A DNA stretch of 64,000 nt from Nothophaeocryptopus gaeumannii (lineage: Eukaryota; Ascomycota; Dothideomycetes; Mycosphaerellales; Mycosphaerellaceae), in assembly GCA_031771865.1 (NCBI GenBank), contig JASISA010000026.1:248001-312000 (forward strand), read 5' to 3'. Shown piece by piece: positions 22,024 to 33,063 of the stretch. Both the position numbers and the translations under genes were made by a program. Position 1 is the stretch's first letter, and each line of letters starts with the position of its first letter. The notes beneath the pieces are model-generated. The model made no database searches. It was given only the letters and a program-made list of their open reading frames with translations, and was not told where the DNA came from.

Positions 22024-23131
22024 ATGCCTGGTTTGCCAGGTATGAACATGTATAAAGGTGTACGTGTGGGATATCCGGCGCATACTGACCATGTGCTACA
22101 GCCAGCGTAGACCTCGACGAATGCATTGCGCGGCTGTACAACAAGGAGCTGCTCGCCGACTCCGTCATCGAGGCAATATGCGCCAAGACGAAAGAGCTGT
22201 TGATGAAGGAGAGCAATGTCGTGCATATACAGGCGCCCGTCACCGTCGTGGGTGATATTCATGGGCAATTCTTCGATATGATCGAGATCTTCAAGATCGG
22301 CGGCTACTGCCCGGACACCAACTACCTCTTCCTCGGTGGGTCACGCGATCACCTGTCAGACGTGACGGCAGGCGCAAAGGGATCATTATGTCCAAGGGCA
22401 GAGGCTAATGACGTGTCATAGGTGACTATGTCGACCGAGGGCTGTTCAGTATCGAGACCATCTCACTGCTGGTCTGCCTGAAGCTTCGCTACCCGCAGCG
22501 AGTGCACCTGATCCGCGGCAACCACGAGTCAAGAGGTGTCACACAGTCATACGGCTTCTACACCGAGTGCAGTCGGAAATATGGAAATCCTGCAGTCTGG
22601 CACTACTTCACCGACATGTTCGACTACCTCAGCTTGTCCTGCGTCATCGACGACAAGATCTTTTGTGTACACGGAGGACTCAGCCCAAGCATCCACAGCA
22701 TAGATCAGATCAAGATCATTGACCGCTTCCGAGAGATACCTCATGAAGGCCCCATGGCAGATCTCGTCTGGTCCGACCCTGATGGCGAAAGAGACGAGTT
22801 CAGCTTGTCTCCACGTGGAGCCGGCTACACCTTCGGCGCACAAGTTGTCAAGAAGTTCCTCGAAGTCAACAGCATGAACCACATCCTGCGAGCCCATCAA
22901 CTCTGCAACGAAGGCTACATGGTCATGTTTGACGATCGATTGTCAACAGTCTGGAGTGCACCCAACTACTGCTACCGGTGCGGGAACCTCGCTAGCGTAC
23001 TAGAAGTCGGTCCGGGCGGAGAACGCAAATGGAACGTCTTCGACGCGGCGCCCGAAAACGAAGCGCACAGACTGGAACAACAGCAACAACAGCATGCGGG
23101 TAATGACCCCGTTCGCGACTACTTCCTATGA
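22024..23131 (+). CDS. PPG1: PP2A-like serine/threonine phosphatase, Ppg1 type
   Basis: Main exons about 22111-22335 and 22422-23131, joined by an 86-nt intron (GTGGGT donor at 22336, CATAG acceptor at 22421, CTAAT branch site) that restores 'LFLGDYVDRG'. The PPP-family metal motifs are intact: 'GDIHGQ', 'GDYVDRG', 'RGNHES', 'HGGLSP'. The N-terminus 'DLDECIARLYNKELL', the 'SPRGAGYTFG' stretch and the C-terminal 'DYFL' carboxymethylation-type end point to Ppg1 rather than PP4 or Sit4. The first exon is tiny and uncertain. An ATG at 22024 with donor GTATGA at 22040 and acceptor at 22101 or 22110 keeps frame; one at 22048 does too. Confidence 0.88.
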
Positions 23132-23300
23132 TCACAGGATACGATACCCGCAGTTGAGGCGAATGCTAGCATCAAGGTGCATAGGAAGATACCATGATAC
23201 ATTACTCGCATTGCTTTCTGGACTGGAAATGCTTCTAGTGTTTGTATTCGTTATCATTCTTGTACATCATGACAAAATGTGACCTTTTTCTTACTTAACT

Positions 23301-24509
23301 TCACAAAGCAATCCCCCTTTGCATACTCGCCCGCAAGTTGTCGATTGGCTCACCAACTTTCACAGTTTCTTCCCAGCTCAGAACAACGCTTTGTCGCAGT
23401 TTGCGACCTTTCTCATCCCCAATCTTCACCGACGCCGGATAGACGACCATCTCATCAGACATGAGCGTCGACCACGCAAACTCCCACTCGGCGCGCTGAG
23501 TGAACAGCTTATAACCAAATGCTGCCCCCAACTTAATCACATTCTCTAGATCCCTCACTCTCGCACCTCCATACCCTTTCACCACATACGGCTGCAGCAA
23601 ACAACTCAGAACCGTCACCAGCTCTCCGGTATTGCCCTCGCGAGAATCTCCTGGTAGCACAGACCCGTCCCCATAGATCGGAGCAAACAGTCTTCCCGAC
23701 GTTTCGCGCCATTTCGCAAACGCGAGTCGATCCTCCTCGGCCGTCGATGGCGAAACGACCACAGTTACCGACGCCGTGGATACGTGCCCGAACGGCATCG
23801 GTTTCCGACGAACTTGTTCAGTCGGACAGAGGGGCGTACGAGCTTCTTCGACGACTTCTAACGCTGCGGAGCGAGCCATGGCTTGTGCGCACTTGATCAG
23901 CTCCGGGGGAAGTAAAGTCCGATCGGAAGGCGCATCAGGTTGGATATATCTCGTTATCGTCCATGCGATAAGAAGACGGATTGCATCGGCACGGGTTTCC
24001 GGTTCTTGCAGGAGGGAATGCATAGCCGTCGCATCAACCGGGCAATGACCGAGGATTTCTGTGAGGGTAGGATTTGCATCGCCGAATTTTGTGGTTTCGT
24101 CGGAGAGGAGGGTCATGGTGTGGTAGTATGTCTCGGCATGGTTCTTGATGGCGAGGTTGAGGGCGTGGAATATATCTTTCACATCTTGGTCCTTCGCCGT
24201 GCGGTCTTCTGTATTCAGAGATTGCAGCGAACTTCCGCTTGTTCGTTGGCTGCTTGCTGCAGACGGAGGGGCCGTTAGTATGGCACGGGTAGCGAGGGCT
24301 TCCGGTCCATTGACTGGGCCAATTCCTTTCTCTGGGTGGAGATACGCTTCCACCTGACCATCTTCTCCTCCTAGGGAACGTTTCCCGGATCGAACCAGTC
24401 GTCGACGTCGATACCCGATGAAGTAGATGATTGACATCACGATGATGGCCGAGGCAATAGCGCAGGCTATGCCAATGCCGGCTGCTGCGCCAGACGAAAT
24501 CTTCGCCAT
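23301..24509 (-). CDS. single-pass membrane hypothetical protein
   Basis: From the ATG at 24509, 402 aa. Residues about 7-33 are a hydrophobic helix rich in Ala, Gly and Ile, followed by 'YRRRR', so the large C-terminal part should face the cytosol by the positive-inside rule. No cleavable signal is obvious. The soluble part includes 'FHALNLAIKNHAETYYH', 'RLLIAWTITRYIQPDAP' and 'EWEFAWSTLMSDEMVVYP', a pattern I associate with uncharacterised ascomycete proteins but cannot name. It converges with the PPG1-like gene (170 bp apart) and lies 62 bp downstream of another hypothetical gene on the same strand. Confidence 0.75.
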   Translation of the reverse strand: MAKISSGAAAGIGIACAIASAIIVMSIIYFIGYRRRRLVRSGKRSLGGEDGQVEAYLHPEKGIGPVNGPEALATRAILTAPPSAASSQRTSGSSLQSLNTEDRTAKDQDVKDIFHALNLAIKNHAETYYHTMTLLSDETTKFGDANPTLTEILGHCPVDATAMHSLLQEPETRADAIRLLIAWTITRYIQPDAPSDRTLLPPELIKCAQAMARSAALEVVEEARTPLCPTEQVRRKPMPFGHVSTASVTVVVSPSTAEEDRLAFAKWRETSGRLFAPIYGDGSVLPGDSREGNTGELVTVLSCLLQPYVVKGYGGARVRDLENVIKLGAAFGYKLFTQRAEWEFAWSTLMSDEMVVYPASVKIGDEKGRKLRQSVVLSWEETVKVGEPIDNLRASMQRGIAL

Positions 24510-24571
24510 CTCTCCTACTGTCAGCTGACTCCCCACTTACTTAACTCTCGTCTCCGTCTGGCTGAATGGAC

Positions 24572-24994
24572 CTAATAATCCAACCCCTTCGAATTCAACC
24601 CACTCGTATGCCAGCCCAGTCCAGCTTCCGAATCTTCCGAATCCCTCGGGATACTGATTCTCCCCGCCCCTCGTTGTCCCTGCGCCTGAAAAGCACTCGC
24701 TTCAAACAGTGAACTCCCTCCCGTTCTGGTCCTCCCGAAATTTGGTCGAGGAGGCAACCAACTCTCCCGATCCCGCTGTTGCTGATATCGTTCGTCGATA
24801 TCGGCCACTCCAGCCCCAGTGGAGTGGGAGTTTAGACCGGAAGGGTGAGGTAATAAAGTTGGATGCCCTGTATATGGGTCGTGATAAGCTTCCCTCGGTT
24901 GATGAAAATCGTAGTGGTAGGTCTGTTTTGGATGACGTTTTTTGTTGCGAGGTTTCAGTTTGCGGAAGGGTTTGGTTAACCAGGACCAACCCAT
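24572..24994 (-). CDS. small hydrophilic hypothetical protein
   Basis: 140 aa from the ATG at 24994. The start 'MGWSWLTKPFRKLKPRNKK' is aromatic and basic; the rest is rich in His, Pro, Gly and Arg without predicted membrane segments, probably disordered. No family is recognised. Its 62-bp distance to the next gene (23301-24509) would also allow both to be exons of one transcript, but no splice pair clearly links them. Confidence 0.5.
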   Translation of the reverse strand: MGWSWLTKPFRKLKPRNKKRHPKQTYHYDFHQPREAYHDPYTGHPTLLPHPSGLNSHSTGAGVADIDERYQQQRDRESWLPPRPNFGRTRTGGSSLFEASAFQAQGQRGAGRISIPRDSEDSEAGLGWHTSGLNSKGLDY

Positions 24995-26515
24995 TGCAAG
25001 AGCCCGGTGGAGGGACTTGAAGTAAGAAAGAAGAGAGGGAAGGGGAAGGAGGGTTGGTTATGTCAGGCAGCAGTACACGCAATCGGACTGAAAAAGAAAA
25101 GTCTACGATTGGGTTGGATGCTGCTGATTGCTGGCTGTTATTATTGATGAGGCGGGCAGGAAACGCACAAGTTGCAAGATGCGAAGAGAGTAGGAAAGGT
25201 GGTTGGTGTGGTCTGCTCACCGCAAGAGTAGATGATGCGGCGTCTTGCATGTTGGATGTTTTTAGCAGGCAGCTGCCCACCGGAATGACGCTCCCGTTGG
25301 TAAGACTGCGGCAACAGAAGGATGTAATCAGGCGATGTCGAGGATGTCGTGGCGTGGAGAGCCAGTGCTTTCCAATGCCTTCGGTGCTGACAAGGCGCCC
25401 GCAACAATCTTGGAAGGATGTACGCGTTGCTCGTCTTTTAGCCTTGGTTGAAGCTTGCCATTTCAGTTTGGGTGAAGGGAAGTCCGGTTCCAGGGTAGAG
25501 TTAAGGTTGGGTCATCCTTGGCTGCATACTTGCTCCAGGGTCTTCAACCTGGTCATTCTGGGACGGAAGTGTTTGAGGATCCGGCTCATATTCGAGCAGT
25601 CTTGAGGGGTTGGCGATGAGGGTACGCTTCTAAGATCGTACTTCTATTTGGGGATCTTCGACGATTTATTTCGAGGTTGAGGACAACATGCCGATTCTGG
25701 CGAAAATGGTCAATCTTTGCCGGCTACGGTCTTTGCAAACCACACTATTGGGGAAGAGAAAGTGTTGTGAGGCAGCAATCGACGTATGCCAAGGGTGTTG
25801 ATGACGGCTTCTGCGACTGCCGGCCTGCGCACACGTACTGGTCTTCCAGCGGATGTGTTGTTGAGAGACCTTTTTGTCAAAAGAGCAACGTTTCACGCAG
25901 TGCGTACGCTCATCGAAGAGGTGTGATGAATTTGCAAGGCTAGAACGTGTTCACGCGCACTTCTTGATCATTCACTTGAGTTCCGACTAGCCCGTTCCGG
26001 CTACTGCTGTCGATCAGCGATCAGTGAAAGGGTCTGCTGAGATCGTTGAAGATCTATCGCTTTGATGTCGCGCCCTCATGTTCAGGCACCATAATTGTCA
26101 GCAATTGCGTTCGCGAAGGTATTCGGAAGGAAGCCATTCAGGTGCTGCACAAGAAGAAATCTCCGATTGTCTCAAGACACGTGTCGAAGTGCGAAGACCC
26201 GAAGGCGAGAGTCCGCCTTGGCGCAGCTCGGTGGGCCACGTACAGATCCGGAAAGTTCAGCAGCAGGGATCGTTGTCTCGTTGCCCTATCGTCAGCCCGG
26301 GAGCATCTCGGAGCCTGGACTGGCGATCGTACGACTTCACCGAGAGGTTGAAAGCAGATGCCGAAGGTGCTGCTGTGACAAACAGAAGTAGAAAGAAGGA
26401 GTAGAAGCCGGTGTTTGGTGGGAGTCATCAAAAGAGTTCATTGCTTTGACCGATCTATGGGAATGCCGTCGCTTATCGCTTCGTTAATTTCTGATCATGC
26501 TCAAGATCGAGTCGT
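24995..26515. other. intergenic, about 1.5 kb, no feature seen
   Basis: Between the small hypothetical gene's start and the peroxiredoxin 3' end. A 183-codon open frame at 25054-25605 (+) lacks motifs and is not called. Confidence 0.4.
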
Positions 26516-27210
26516 TTAGAGGGCCTTGAGAACGGCGTCGACTGGGAGACTTTAGCTTTGCGGGTCATGGGCATGGGAATGAATGGATACTTACCACCAG
26601 AAACACCGACAGCTTGGAGATCCTCAGATTCGAAGCCGGCGTAGGTGACCTTGCCGTGGTCAACAACAAGAGCGAAGCGTCCGTTGCGGCTTGGGTCGCC
26701 CTGGGCAGTCCAGCCAATCTGAGCAGCTAACTTGGTCTCGAGGTCGCTGGCGAAGATGCAGAACGTGTTGTCATCCTCAGAGCCAGCGAGGTTGACCTTC
26801 TGCCAACCGCTCATGACATAAGCGTCGTTGGGTGCAATGATGATGAGCTGCTCGACGCCCTTGGCCTTGAGCTCGGGAATCTTGGCGATGTATCCAGGAA
26901 CGTGGTTGCCGGAGCAAGTCGGGGTGAAGGCGCCTTGTGAGAGGTCAGCTAACGCTTCTCCCGGTATATCATGTTCCACGCTCTTGCTCACCTGGAAGAG
27001 AGACGACGACGGCCTTCTTCGTCTTGAAATCCTTGCTGGCGTCGTAAGGGAGAGGGAAGCCGCACACCTTGTGCTCAGCAATCTCCTTGGCCCATGGGAT
27101 GTACTTAAACTTGACTGTGGCGTTTGTCAGTACAGCTGGCAAAGCATATGTTTGTCAGGTGTAGGCATACCGCCCTCGGGGAAGTCGTCTCCAGGCTTGA
27201 GTCCAGACAT
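26516..27210 (-). CDS. atypical 2-Cys/1-Cys peroxiredoxin, Asp f 3 / PMP20 type
   Basis: Four exons: 27171-27210, 26992-27114, 26595-26933 and 26516-26541, with introns of 56, 58 and 53 nt, all GT-AG. The product is 175 aa, near the family length. The start is 'MSGLKPGDDFPEG'. The peroxidatic Cys lies in 'GAFTPTCSGNHVPGY', the Prx5-type motif P-T-x-x-C. 'WTAQGDPSRNGRFAL' and the end 'DAVLKAL' match the fungal Asp f 3 group. It reduces peroxides in cytosol or peroxisomes. The last residues are not a classical SKL signal, so peroxisomal import by PTS1 is doubtful. The protein family includes known fungal allergens. Confidence 0.93.
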
Positions 27211-27236
27211 GATTGCGGATGTGTTGGTCAGAAGCT

Positions 27237-27239
27237 GTG

Positions 27240-27281
<42 letters not shown>

Positions 27282-27290
27282 AAGGTGAAG
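27237..27290. repeat. (GTGAAA)5(GTGAAG)4 hexanucleotide repeat
   Basis: Perfect hexamers starting 26 bp upstream of the peroxiredoxin ATG (which is at 27210 on the minus strand), so the repeat lies in its leader or core promoter as a TTTCAC/CTTCAC pyrimidine-rich tract. Confidence 0.9.
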
Positions 27291-27715
27291 GTCAAGAGCT
27301 CCAGCTGCACGAGCGTTTGGCCGCTTCTTCCAATGCGCCGCACCTTCCATGCATGACGTTTAACACATTCCCCAATAAAGTAGAGAAAGAGCGACGCGAT
27401 AAGATTTATCGGATTCTACGAACATCTACCGGGGCCCACAGCGAGCACGCGAACACGTGAGAGTCCACAACGGTGTCGCGCATGTCAACACTCCTTGCAT
27501 GAACGCCGACTGTGCGGTGGCGGGACCGGCGGCCTCGTGCATGACACCCATCTTTGGGTTCGTTGTGTGACTGCACTTACAAACTTCGCAGGGCGAGCGT
27601 GTTGTTGGGAAACGTATGTTGGGTATTGGTGAAAGCAAGCGAAGTCGTATGATCGGCCAAGAGATTTTCGAGATGCTCGATAATGCATGCATGCCTCAGG
27701 CAGGCAGGCATCTCA
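27291..27715. other. intergenic, no further feature seen
   Basis: About 425 bp between the peroxiredoxin promoter repeat and the 3' end of the AP-3 beta gene. Confidence 0.4.
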
Positions 27716-30241
27716 CTACCCCTTGAGAAGCCTCTCATCTTCCTCTTCCTCACTATCCGTCTCATATTCACTCTCGTACTCACTACTACTCTCTTCCGCC
27801 GACTCCTCCTCTCCACTCTCGGCCTCCTCAGTACTCTCCTCTCCACTCTCATCAAGCCAAGCGTCCAAAGTCTTCTCCTTCTGAATTTTCGCATCCCTAT
27901 ACCCCGGATCCGCATCCAATTGATCATCCAATTTCTGCGCGGCACTCCTCTTATCCTCAGGCTGATACTCCACCCTCGAAGCAGATCTCTCGTCATCATC
28001 TCTCAACGCTGGATCTGGCTCTCGACCTTCTTCGACCCACTCTGGAATAGCCTCGTACCCTGCGATTCGAGCGTCGCCACCTACGACGAGTGATGAGGAG
28101 CCGAGGAGGAGGGCTTTGCGGCTTTCACTGGGCGATGGTGCTTGAGGGACGGGTTTTGGTGCGAGGAGGAGAAGGGATGCGAGTTCGGTGCTGCTTTGGA
28201 TTTGCAGGAGGGAGCGGAAAAGGCGGGCTCGGTCGCGTAGAGAATATGAGGGGGTGTAGCGTGCGAGAAGCATTACGTGGTCGTAGAGGAGTTCGATGAT
28301 GGACTTCTTTTCTGGTTCTGGATCCTCGGAGATGTTGTCTTCTCGGAATCCGTCGTGCTCTTCGGAAGGAGAAAGAACGGTGCTTCGGTTTTCCGAGGAT
28401 TGCGCTCCGTTGAGAGCGTCGAGGGCTTTGAGCTTCTCGTTCTTGGCGTTTAGGTAGTGGAGATACACCTTGGCTCCGAGAAGTACAACCTGCGTTCGCA
28501 CTTCATCGCTTTCATCGGGGTAGCCCTTGATGAGGATGCGAAGGACATCTGCTGCGATGTTGTTCTCGGGGTCCACGCCTGCGTACTCGCCGACGAGCCA
28601 AACAATACTAGCACGTGCATGGGACGATGTGAGTGTGTCGAGGTTCTTTGCCAGCCGGATGACAGTCTTTCGATGTTCTTCGGGAGATCTTTGAATGAGA
28701 TGCCGAATGACCTCCATTGCCTCTCCGACGAGATTTGCGTCCGTGCTCCTGATCTGTTTCAGAAGTAAAGAGAGGCATCTCCGAGAGGTGGCATCGCTTG
28801 AAGACTGAGCACAACGTCCGATCGCGCGGACGCTCTCTCGTACGAGATGCGCATTGTGGCCTTTGGAGAGGTGCTCAAGCTCAGCCAAGACGACATCCTG
28901 GACTCCCTTGTTGCAATGTGGGAATATCAAGGTCAGTATCTCGAGCTTGAGTCTCCAGATGTGAGGTGCCTCCGTAGATCGTATTAGAAAGTGTCGGACA
29001 TGTGGAACAAAATGCGAAGGATCGCTCAAACACACTTGCACAACATTGTACAATGCCACTTGCTGGATGTCCTGCGGTGCTCGCAGTAATGCGACCAGAG
29101 GTCCGATGGCTTGCTGCAGATAGTCTGTCGGTGACAGATACAGGTAAGCTCTGGCAACCGCCACGATCACAGCTGAGTTGCGACTTGACAGTAACGGCTG
29201 TATTGACTTGAGGAACAAGTGCAGATCAGGATCGATAAAATCAACTTCTTCGTAGTCATCTTCGGTCTCTTCCTTCGGTTCGAGATCCTCGTAGAAATCC
29301 TTGGCGCGTTGCTCCTGGGTTGCTGCGCGCTTGACACGCTTCGTCTGTCGAGGGAAGCATTTCCGTGAGTATGTAGTGAAGAGCCGAAGGATGGCTAGCT
29401 GGCCCCACTCGTCCATGTCAACGACCATGTTACAAAGTCGCCGGTACACAGGATGGACCAAATCCAGCCTTACCGGACAGATCTCCATGAAGGCTTGAAC
29501 TGCGGCTCCCGCAACGTAGTATTGCTTGTCCGCCAACAGTGCGGCTAGATAGTCTTCAACCTGCGGCCTCGTGCTTGGATCCAGAGTGACACACTTTACG
29601 CAGGCCAGGGCTGCTGCTTTGCGCACCAAAGGCGAAAGATCGCTGACGCCTTTCTTGATAGCCAAGCTTACGATTTGGGAGATGACAGAAACTTTTATAC
29701 CAGACATGGTCTTGAGTGCCATTGCCCTTATCCGAGGGTTGGTATCAGACAATGACTTCTGTATCGTGTTGATAGCCAGTAAAGCAGTATCCGGATCCGC
29801 TTCGGCATGATGTATCAGATAATTGTAGACCAGCGGACGTGTGGAAGGGTATGGATTAGACAGAGTCTTCAACACAGCCGGAAAGAAAGTAAGGGTCGGT
29901 TGTGGAGGATTGGCATATTGCATCTACTCTTCCTATCAATACTGGTCCCTGCTTTTGTGCATATGTCTGGGCTTAGGCATACCGCTACGACTCTTCTCAG
30001 CCCGTCCAGCACTTCCCTCTCTTGCCTGCTATCGAGCATCTTCTTGATCTGCGCCGCGGGCAATGCTCGTGTCGATTTGCGAGGACCGACATCTTTGGCG
30101 GCTTCGAGGGTCAGATCGCGTGCTGTGTTGGTGGTCGTTAGCTGTTGGCCTGGTGTGAGCAGTTCCCAGCGGATTCCCTCCATTGCGGTGTCTGTCCTTA
30201 CCTTGCTCCAGCAGCGAGCTGATGCGCGATATTGACTCCAT
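27716..30241 (-). CDS. APL6: AP-3 adaptor complex large subunit beta (Apl6)
   Basis: Three exons: 30202-30241, 29983-30122 and 27716-29923, with introns of 79 and 59 nt (GTAAGG and GTATGC donors). The product is 795 aa. The N-terminus 'MESISRISSLLEQ', 'IKKMLDSRQEREVLDGLRR' and the armadillo-type trunk ('LVYNYLIHHAEADPDTALL', 'DTNPRIRAMALKTM', 'VRKAAALACVKC') identify an adaptin beta chain. The C-terminus is a Glu/Ser-rich acidic hinge ending 'EEEEDERLLKG', typical of fungal AP-3 beta, which lacks a full ear domain. AP-3 sorts cargo from the Golgi directly to the vacuole. Confidence 0.93.
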
Positions 30242-30381
30242 CGCTACGGAAGTGCCACAGCATGGCAAGTACGACCACAAAGCACCTTCCCGTCCACAAT
30301 CCACACTTCCACACTGGTGACAGGTTAACTTGAGATCGCGGGCTGTGGGGCAGGCGCCGATGATGTGAGGCTCCGAGGTGA

Positions 30382-31217
30382 GTGCGCCAAGACGACAAGT
30401 GGTCTATGCTCAGATCTCTCGACAGCGTCAACGAAGCAAGCGAACACGGCCCATTCGACTATATCTTAGTCTGCAGCAAAGCCTTTCCAGACACAGCGCC
30501 CAAGATCTCGGCCGCAGTCACTCGAGATACAACAATCGTCCTCGCTCAAAATGGCATCGGCATCGAAGAGGAATACAGAACACTCTACCCTTCCAACTCA
30601 ATCATCTCAGCAGTCGTCTGGCTACTCACCACACAAGTCTCACCGAGATCGTAGAATAAGGAAGTTTGAAACGTTTTGAAATTGAAACATATCCTGCTCA
30701 GGCTCCTGCTTCACATCGATTCAAACTCAACGAACTGGCTGATCTATGGAAAGCTGGAGGAAATCCTCTGGTTTCTGAGGACATGCAGGCAGAGAGTCGG
30801 TCCAGACTGGCTATGAACGCCGCTTCCAACCCTATGTGTGCTCTATCCCGTGTTGATGGCGCAAATCTCCTCCTCTCCTTCGAAGGCGCAGATGATATGG
30901 TCGTCAAGATCCTCCGCCAAACCTCTCAGGTCGCTGCCGCAGACGGCTACCCCCATCTCACCAAAGAGGCTCTTCCGAAGGGTATGGAGTGGCATCGCGG
31001 GAGGGTGAAGACTGGTGGGAAGGAGCCGAGTATGCTTGTTGATGTTAGGGAGGGGAGGCCGATTGAGGCTGAGGCGATTTTGAGAAACGTAGTGAGGATT
31101 GTGAGAAGGCATGGGGTGCAAGTGGAGTTGGTGGAGATGTTGTATGTTTTGGCGAGGGCATTAGATTGGGGTAGTGGGAGGCCGGAGGGGTGGATGGAGG
31201 CGAATCGGACTGGTTGA
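30382..31217 (+). pseudogene. ketopantoate reductase (ApbA/PanE)-like gene, truncated and frameshifted
   Basis: Two collinear pieces in different frames. The first (30382-30654) reads 'FDYILVCSKAFPDTAPKI' and 'TTIVLAQNGIGIEEEYR', the end of the ApbA NADP-binding domain. The second (about 30663-31217) reads 'FEIETYPAQAP', 'MNAASNPMCALSRVDG' and 'GVQVELVEMLYVLARALD', the C-terminal helical domain. Between them are a stop and a shift at 30652-30665. The N-terminal Rossmann GxGxxG segment (about 80 residues) is absent: upstream lies the AP-3 beta gene start only 140 bp away. I read it as a broken 2-dehydropantoate 2-reductase-family relic. A sequencing error could explain the shift but not the missing N-terminus. 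Confidence 0.75.
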
Positions 31218-31227
31218 CCGCCGACCG

Positions 31228-32430
31228 TTACCAGCACTTCATAGAGGAAGTCCCCTCACGGAGTATCGAGATGCGTCCCTCATGGTCCCAGAAGTGTTCG
31301 CTCACGATGCCCTTCATGCGGGCACCGTTGACGCAATCCCAGCAATCGCAGAAGAAAAGATGCTCTTCCGCTTCCTGACACGCCAAAAAAACCGGGCGAC
31401 CCAACAGCGGCTCCTGTTGTTTTATGCCCTGCCCCAAGTCGAGAAACATGTTGACTGTAATTTGGACGTCCATCGAATCTGGAGAAAATTCGCATCTTAC
31501 AGATCCGTGCACTTTCCTCGAAATCCCTGACCCGTACGGTCGCAGCATGAGGTTCTTGCCTGACCACTCTCCAGGGCGCTTGTAGTCCACGGAGATATGG
31601 AGGCGGAGCGCGGGACCACAGAAGCGTGAAGGCCATGTGAGATTGGCGAGGGCTTCTTTGAGACCGTATGGGTCTGTCTGCACGTCGAAGCTTCCTCTAC
31701 CTGCTATCGGGATCCAGACACGAGTCTGCATGGCCAGGACGAAGTCTCCCGAGATGAATTTGGCGTAGGCGAGGAGATCGGAGTACAAGGCTGTTGGCAG
31801 CTCTCTCGCATCGATGCTGGGTGGGAGTGGGAGGTAGGTGGTGCTTGCGAACAGCTTGATCGCGGGAATGTGGATTGAATTGGCGGTCTGGACGCCTGCT
31901 ACTATCCTTTGGATGTCCGAACACAGAGGGCCTCTCACGCCAAATGGCAATGCCATTCTTTCCTTGCAGATGCCCGCCTTTTTCCCACGAAACAGTCGAG
32001 AGAGTCCATGGCGAGGTGGACTTAGCATCTCAATTACCTTATGTCCCGTACAGACGTACGCCTGCTCGGGCTTCATATCCCTCGCAATCAGCGGTAACAC
32101 ATTCTTTTTGCTGGACCCCAGAAACAGGTCGATGCTCGCTTCAGGGCCGATTTCCTCGAGTTCCGCGCTGGCGGACGTTGATCGCATCAGCTTCCATGAG
32201 CGGGCGCCGATGATGTTGAGGAGTTGTTTGCTGGTGAAGGCGAGGACTGCTTCGGACTCCAAGGGAAGGTAGATCCAGGCTATGTGTTGAATGATCTCCG
32301 TTGGAAGATCGAGGAGGTGGCTAGGAATCGCTGGTGAGTTGCTCGCTTGTTGTATTGGGCTGCGGAGTAGCTGCACAGGTCGAGGTCGACGGTACCGCTG
32401 GAGGAACTGCAGTATCTCATCGGCCTTCAT
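31228..32430 (-). CDS. F-box domain protein
   Basis: 400 aa from the ATG at 32430, single exon. Residues about 38-75, 'LLDLPTEIIQHIAWIYLPL' followed by 'FTSKQLLNII', form a standard F-box (L-P-x-E-I-x-x-x-I), which normally binds Skp1 in an SCF ubiquitin ligase. No WD40 or LRR repeats follow; the rest is unlike any domain I can name, with several Cys near the C-terminus ('FFCDCWDCV'). Its 3' end lies 10 bp from the end of the convergent ApbA-like relic. Confidence 0.8.
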   Translation of the reverse strand: MKADEILQFLQRYRRPRPVQLLRSPIQQASNSPAIPSHLLDLPTEIIQHIAWIYLPLESEAVLAFTSKQLLNIIGARSWKLMRSTSASAELEEIGPEASIDLFLGSSKKNVLPLIARDMKPEQAYVCTGHKVIEMLSPPRHGLSRLFRGKKAGICKERMALPFGVRGPLCSDIQRIVAGVQTANSIHIPAIKLFASTTYLPLPPSIDARELPTALYSDLLAYAKFISGDFVLAMQTRVWIPIAGRGSFDVQTDPYGLKEALANLTWPSRFCGPALRLHISVDYKRPGEWSGKNLMLRPYGSGISRKVHGSVRCEFSPDSMDVQITVNMFLDLGQGIKQQEPLLGRPVFLACQEAEEHLFFCDCWDCVNGARMKGIVSEHFWDHEGRISILREGTSSMKCW

Positions 32431-32808
32431 GTTGACGGCGGCACTGGCTGATTATCGTCTCGAGGATGTTGAGCAGCGAAAAGGGCATGGTGTGATTGAT
32501 CATGGCAGAGCGAGTGTATCTAAGATGGAGAGTCGGTTGTCCACAGCAAGAGAGTCGCGAAGCCGTTTTGTCACGCTAGCGGCCTTTCATGCACCAGCCA
32601 AAGCTTACTTCGCAGCATGTGAAAGCACTACTTCACCTGCTGCACATGCTTCGCAACAACATCAGCATGTTCACCATGCAGGATCACACGACAGGAAATT
32701 ATAGACTACGATGTGTGCAATGGAATCTGATCAAGCACTACCTGAACGCCTAGCTACCAGAGGATCATCGACAACACTTCATCCACACAAGCCTTCCTCG
32801 ACATACTC
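32431..32808. other. intergenic, no feature seen
   Basis: Between the F-box gene start and the 3' end of GGYF copy 1. Confidence 0.4.
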
Positions 32809-33063
32809 CTAGAAGTAACCTCCGCCATACGCCCTTCGACCAGGCCTCTGCATACACATAAATTGGTTCCTGGATCCGTCGTACCGAGTGCCAGCCGATC
32901 TGCCCGACCAGCCGCCATCGTATTCAAAAGCACGACGACCCCAGTCACTGCCGTATCTTTCATCGTTCCATCGATTCATATTCCCGATGAGCATGTCGCG
33001 GCGAGAGGGCAGGACACGAGAGTCGTTGGGCCCATGGTATGGGCGGCCTCGGAGGTAGGACAT
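32809..33063 (-). CDS. GGYF small protein, copy 1 (intact)
   Basis: 84 aa from the ATG at 33063. Composition is rich in Gly, Arg, Tyr, Asp and Asn, with no signal peptide and no membrane segment. Two blocks recur in its four neighbours: 'FEYDGGWSGR' in the middle and 'NQFMCMQRPGRRAYGGGYF' at the end. This is the leftmost of five related reading frames within 2.65 kb, all on the minus strand. I know no named family. The tandem arrangement with conserved aromatic and Gly positions supports a real protein rather than a chance frame. Confidence 0.7.
   Translation of the reverse strand: MSYLRGRPYHGPNDSRVLPSRRDMLIGNMNRWNDERYGSDWGRRAFEYDGGWSGRSAGTRYDGSRNQFMCMQRPGRRAYGGGYF

Noticed and set aside
25054..25605. 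183-codon plus-strand open frame
   Set aside because: No recognisable domain, odd composition, and no splice or promoter support; probably chance.
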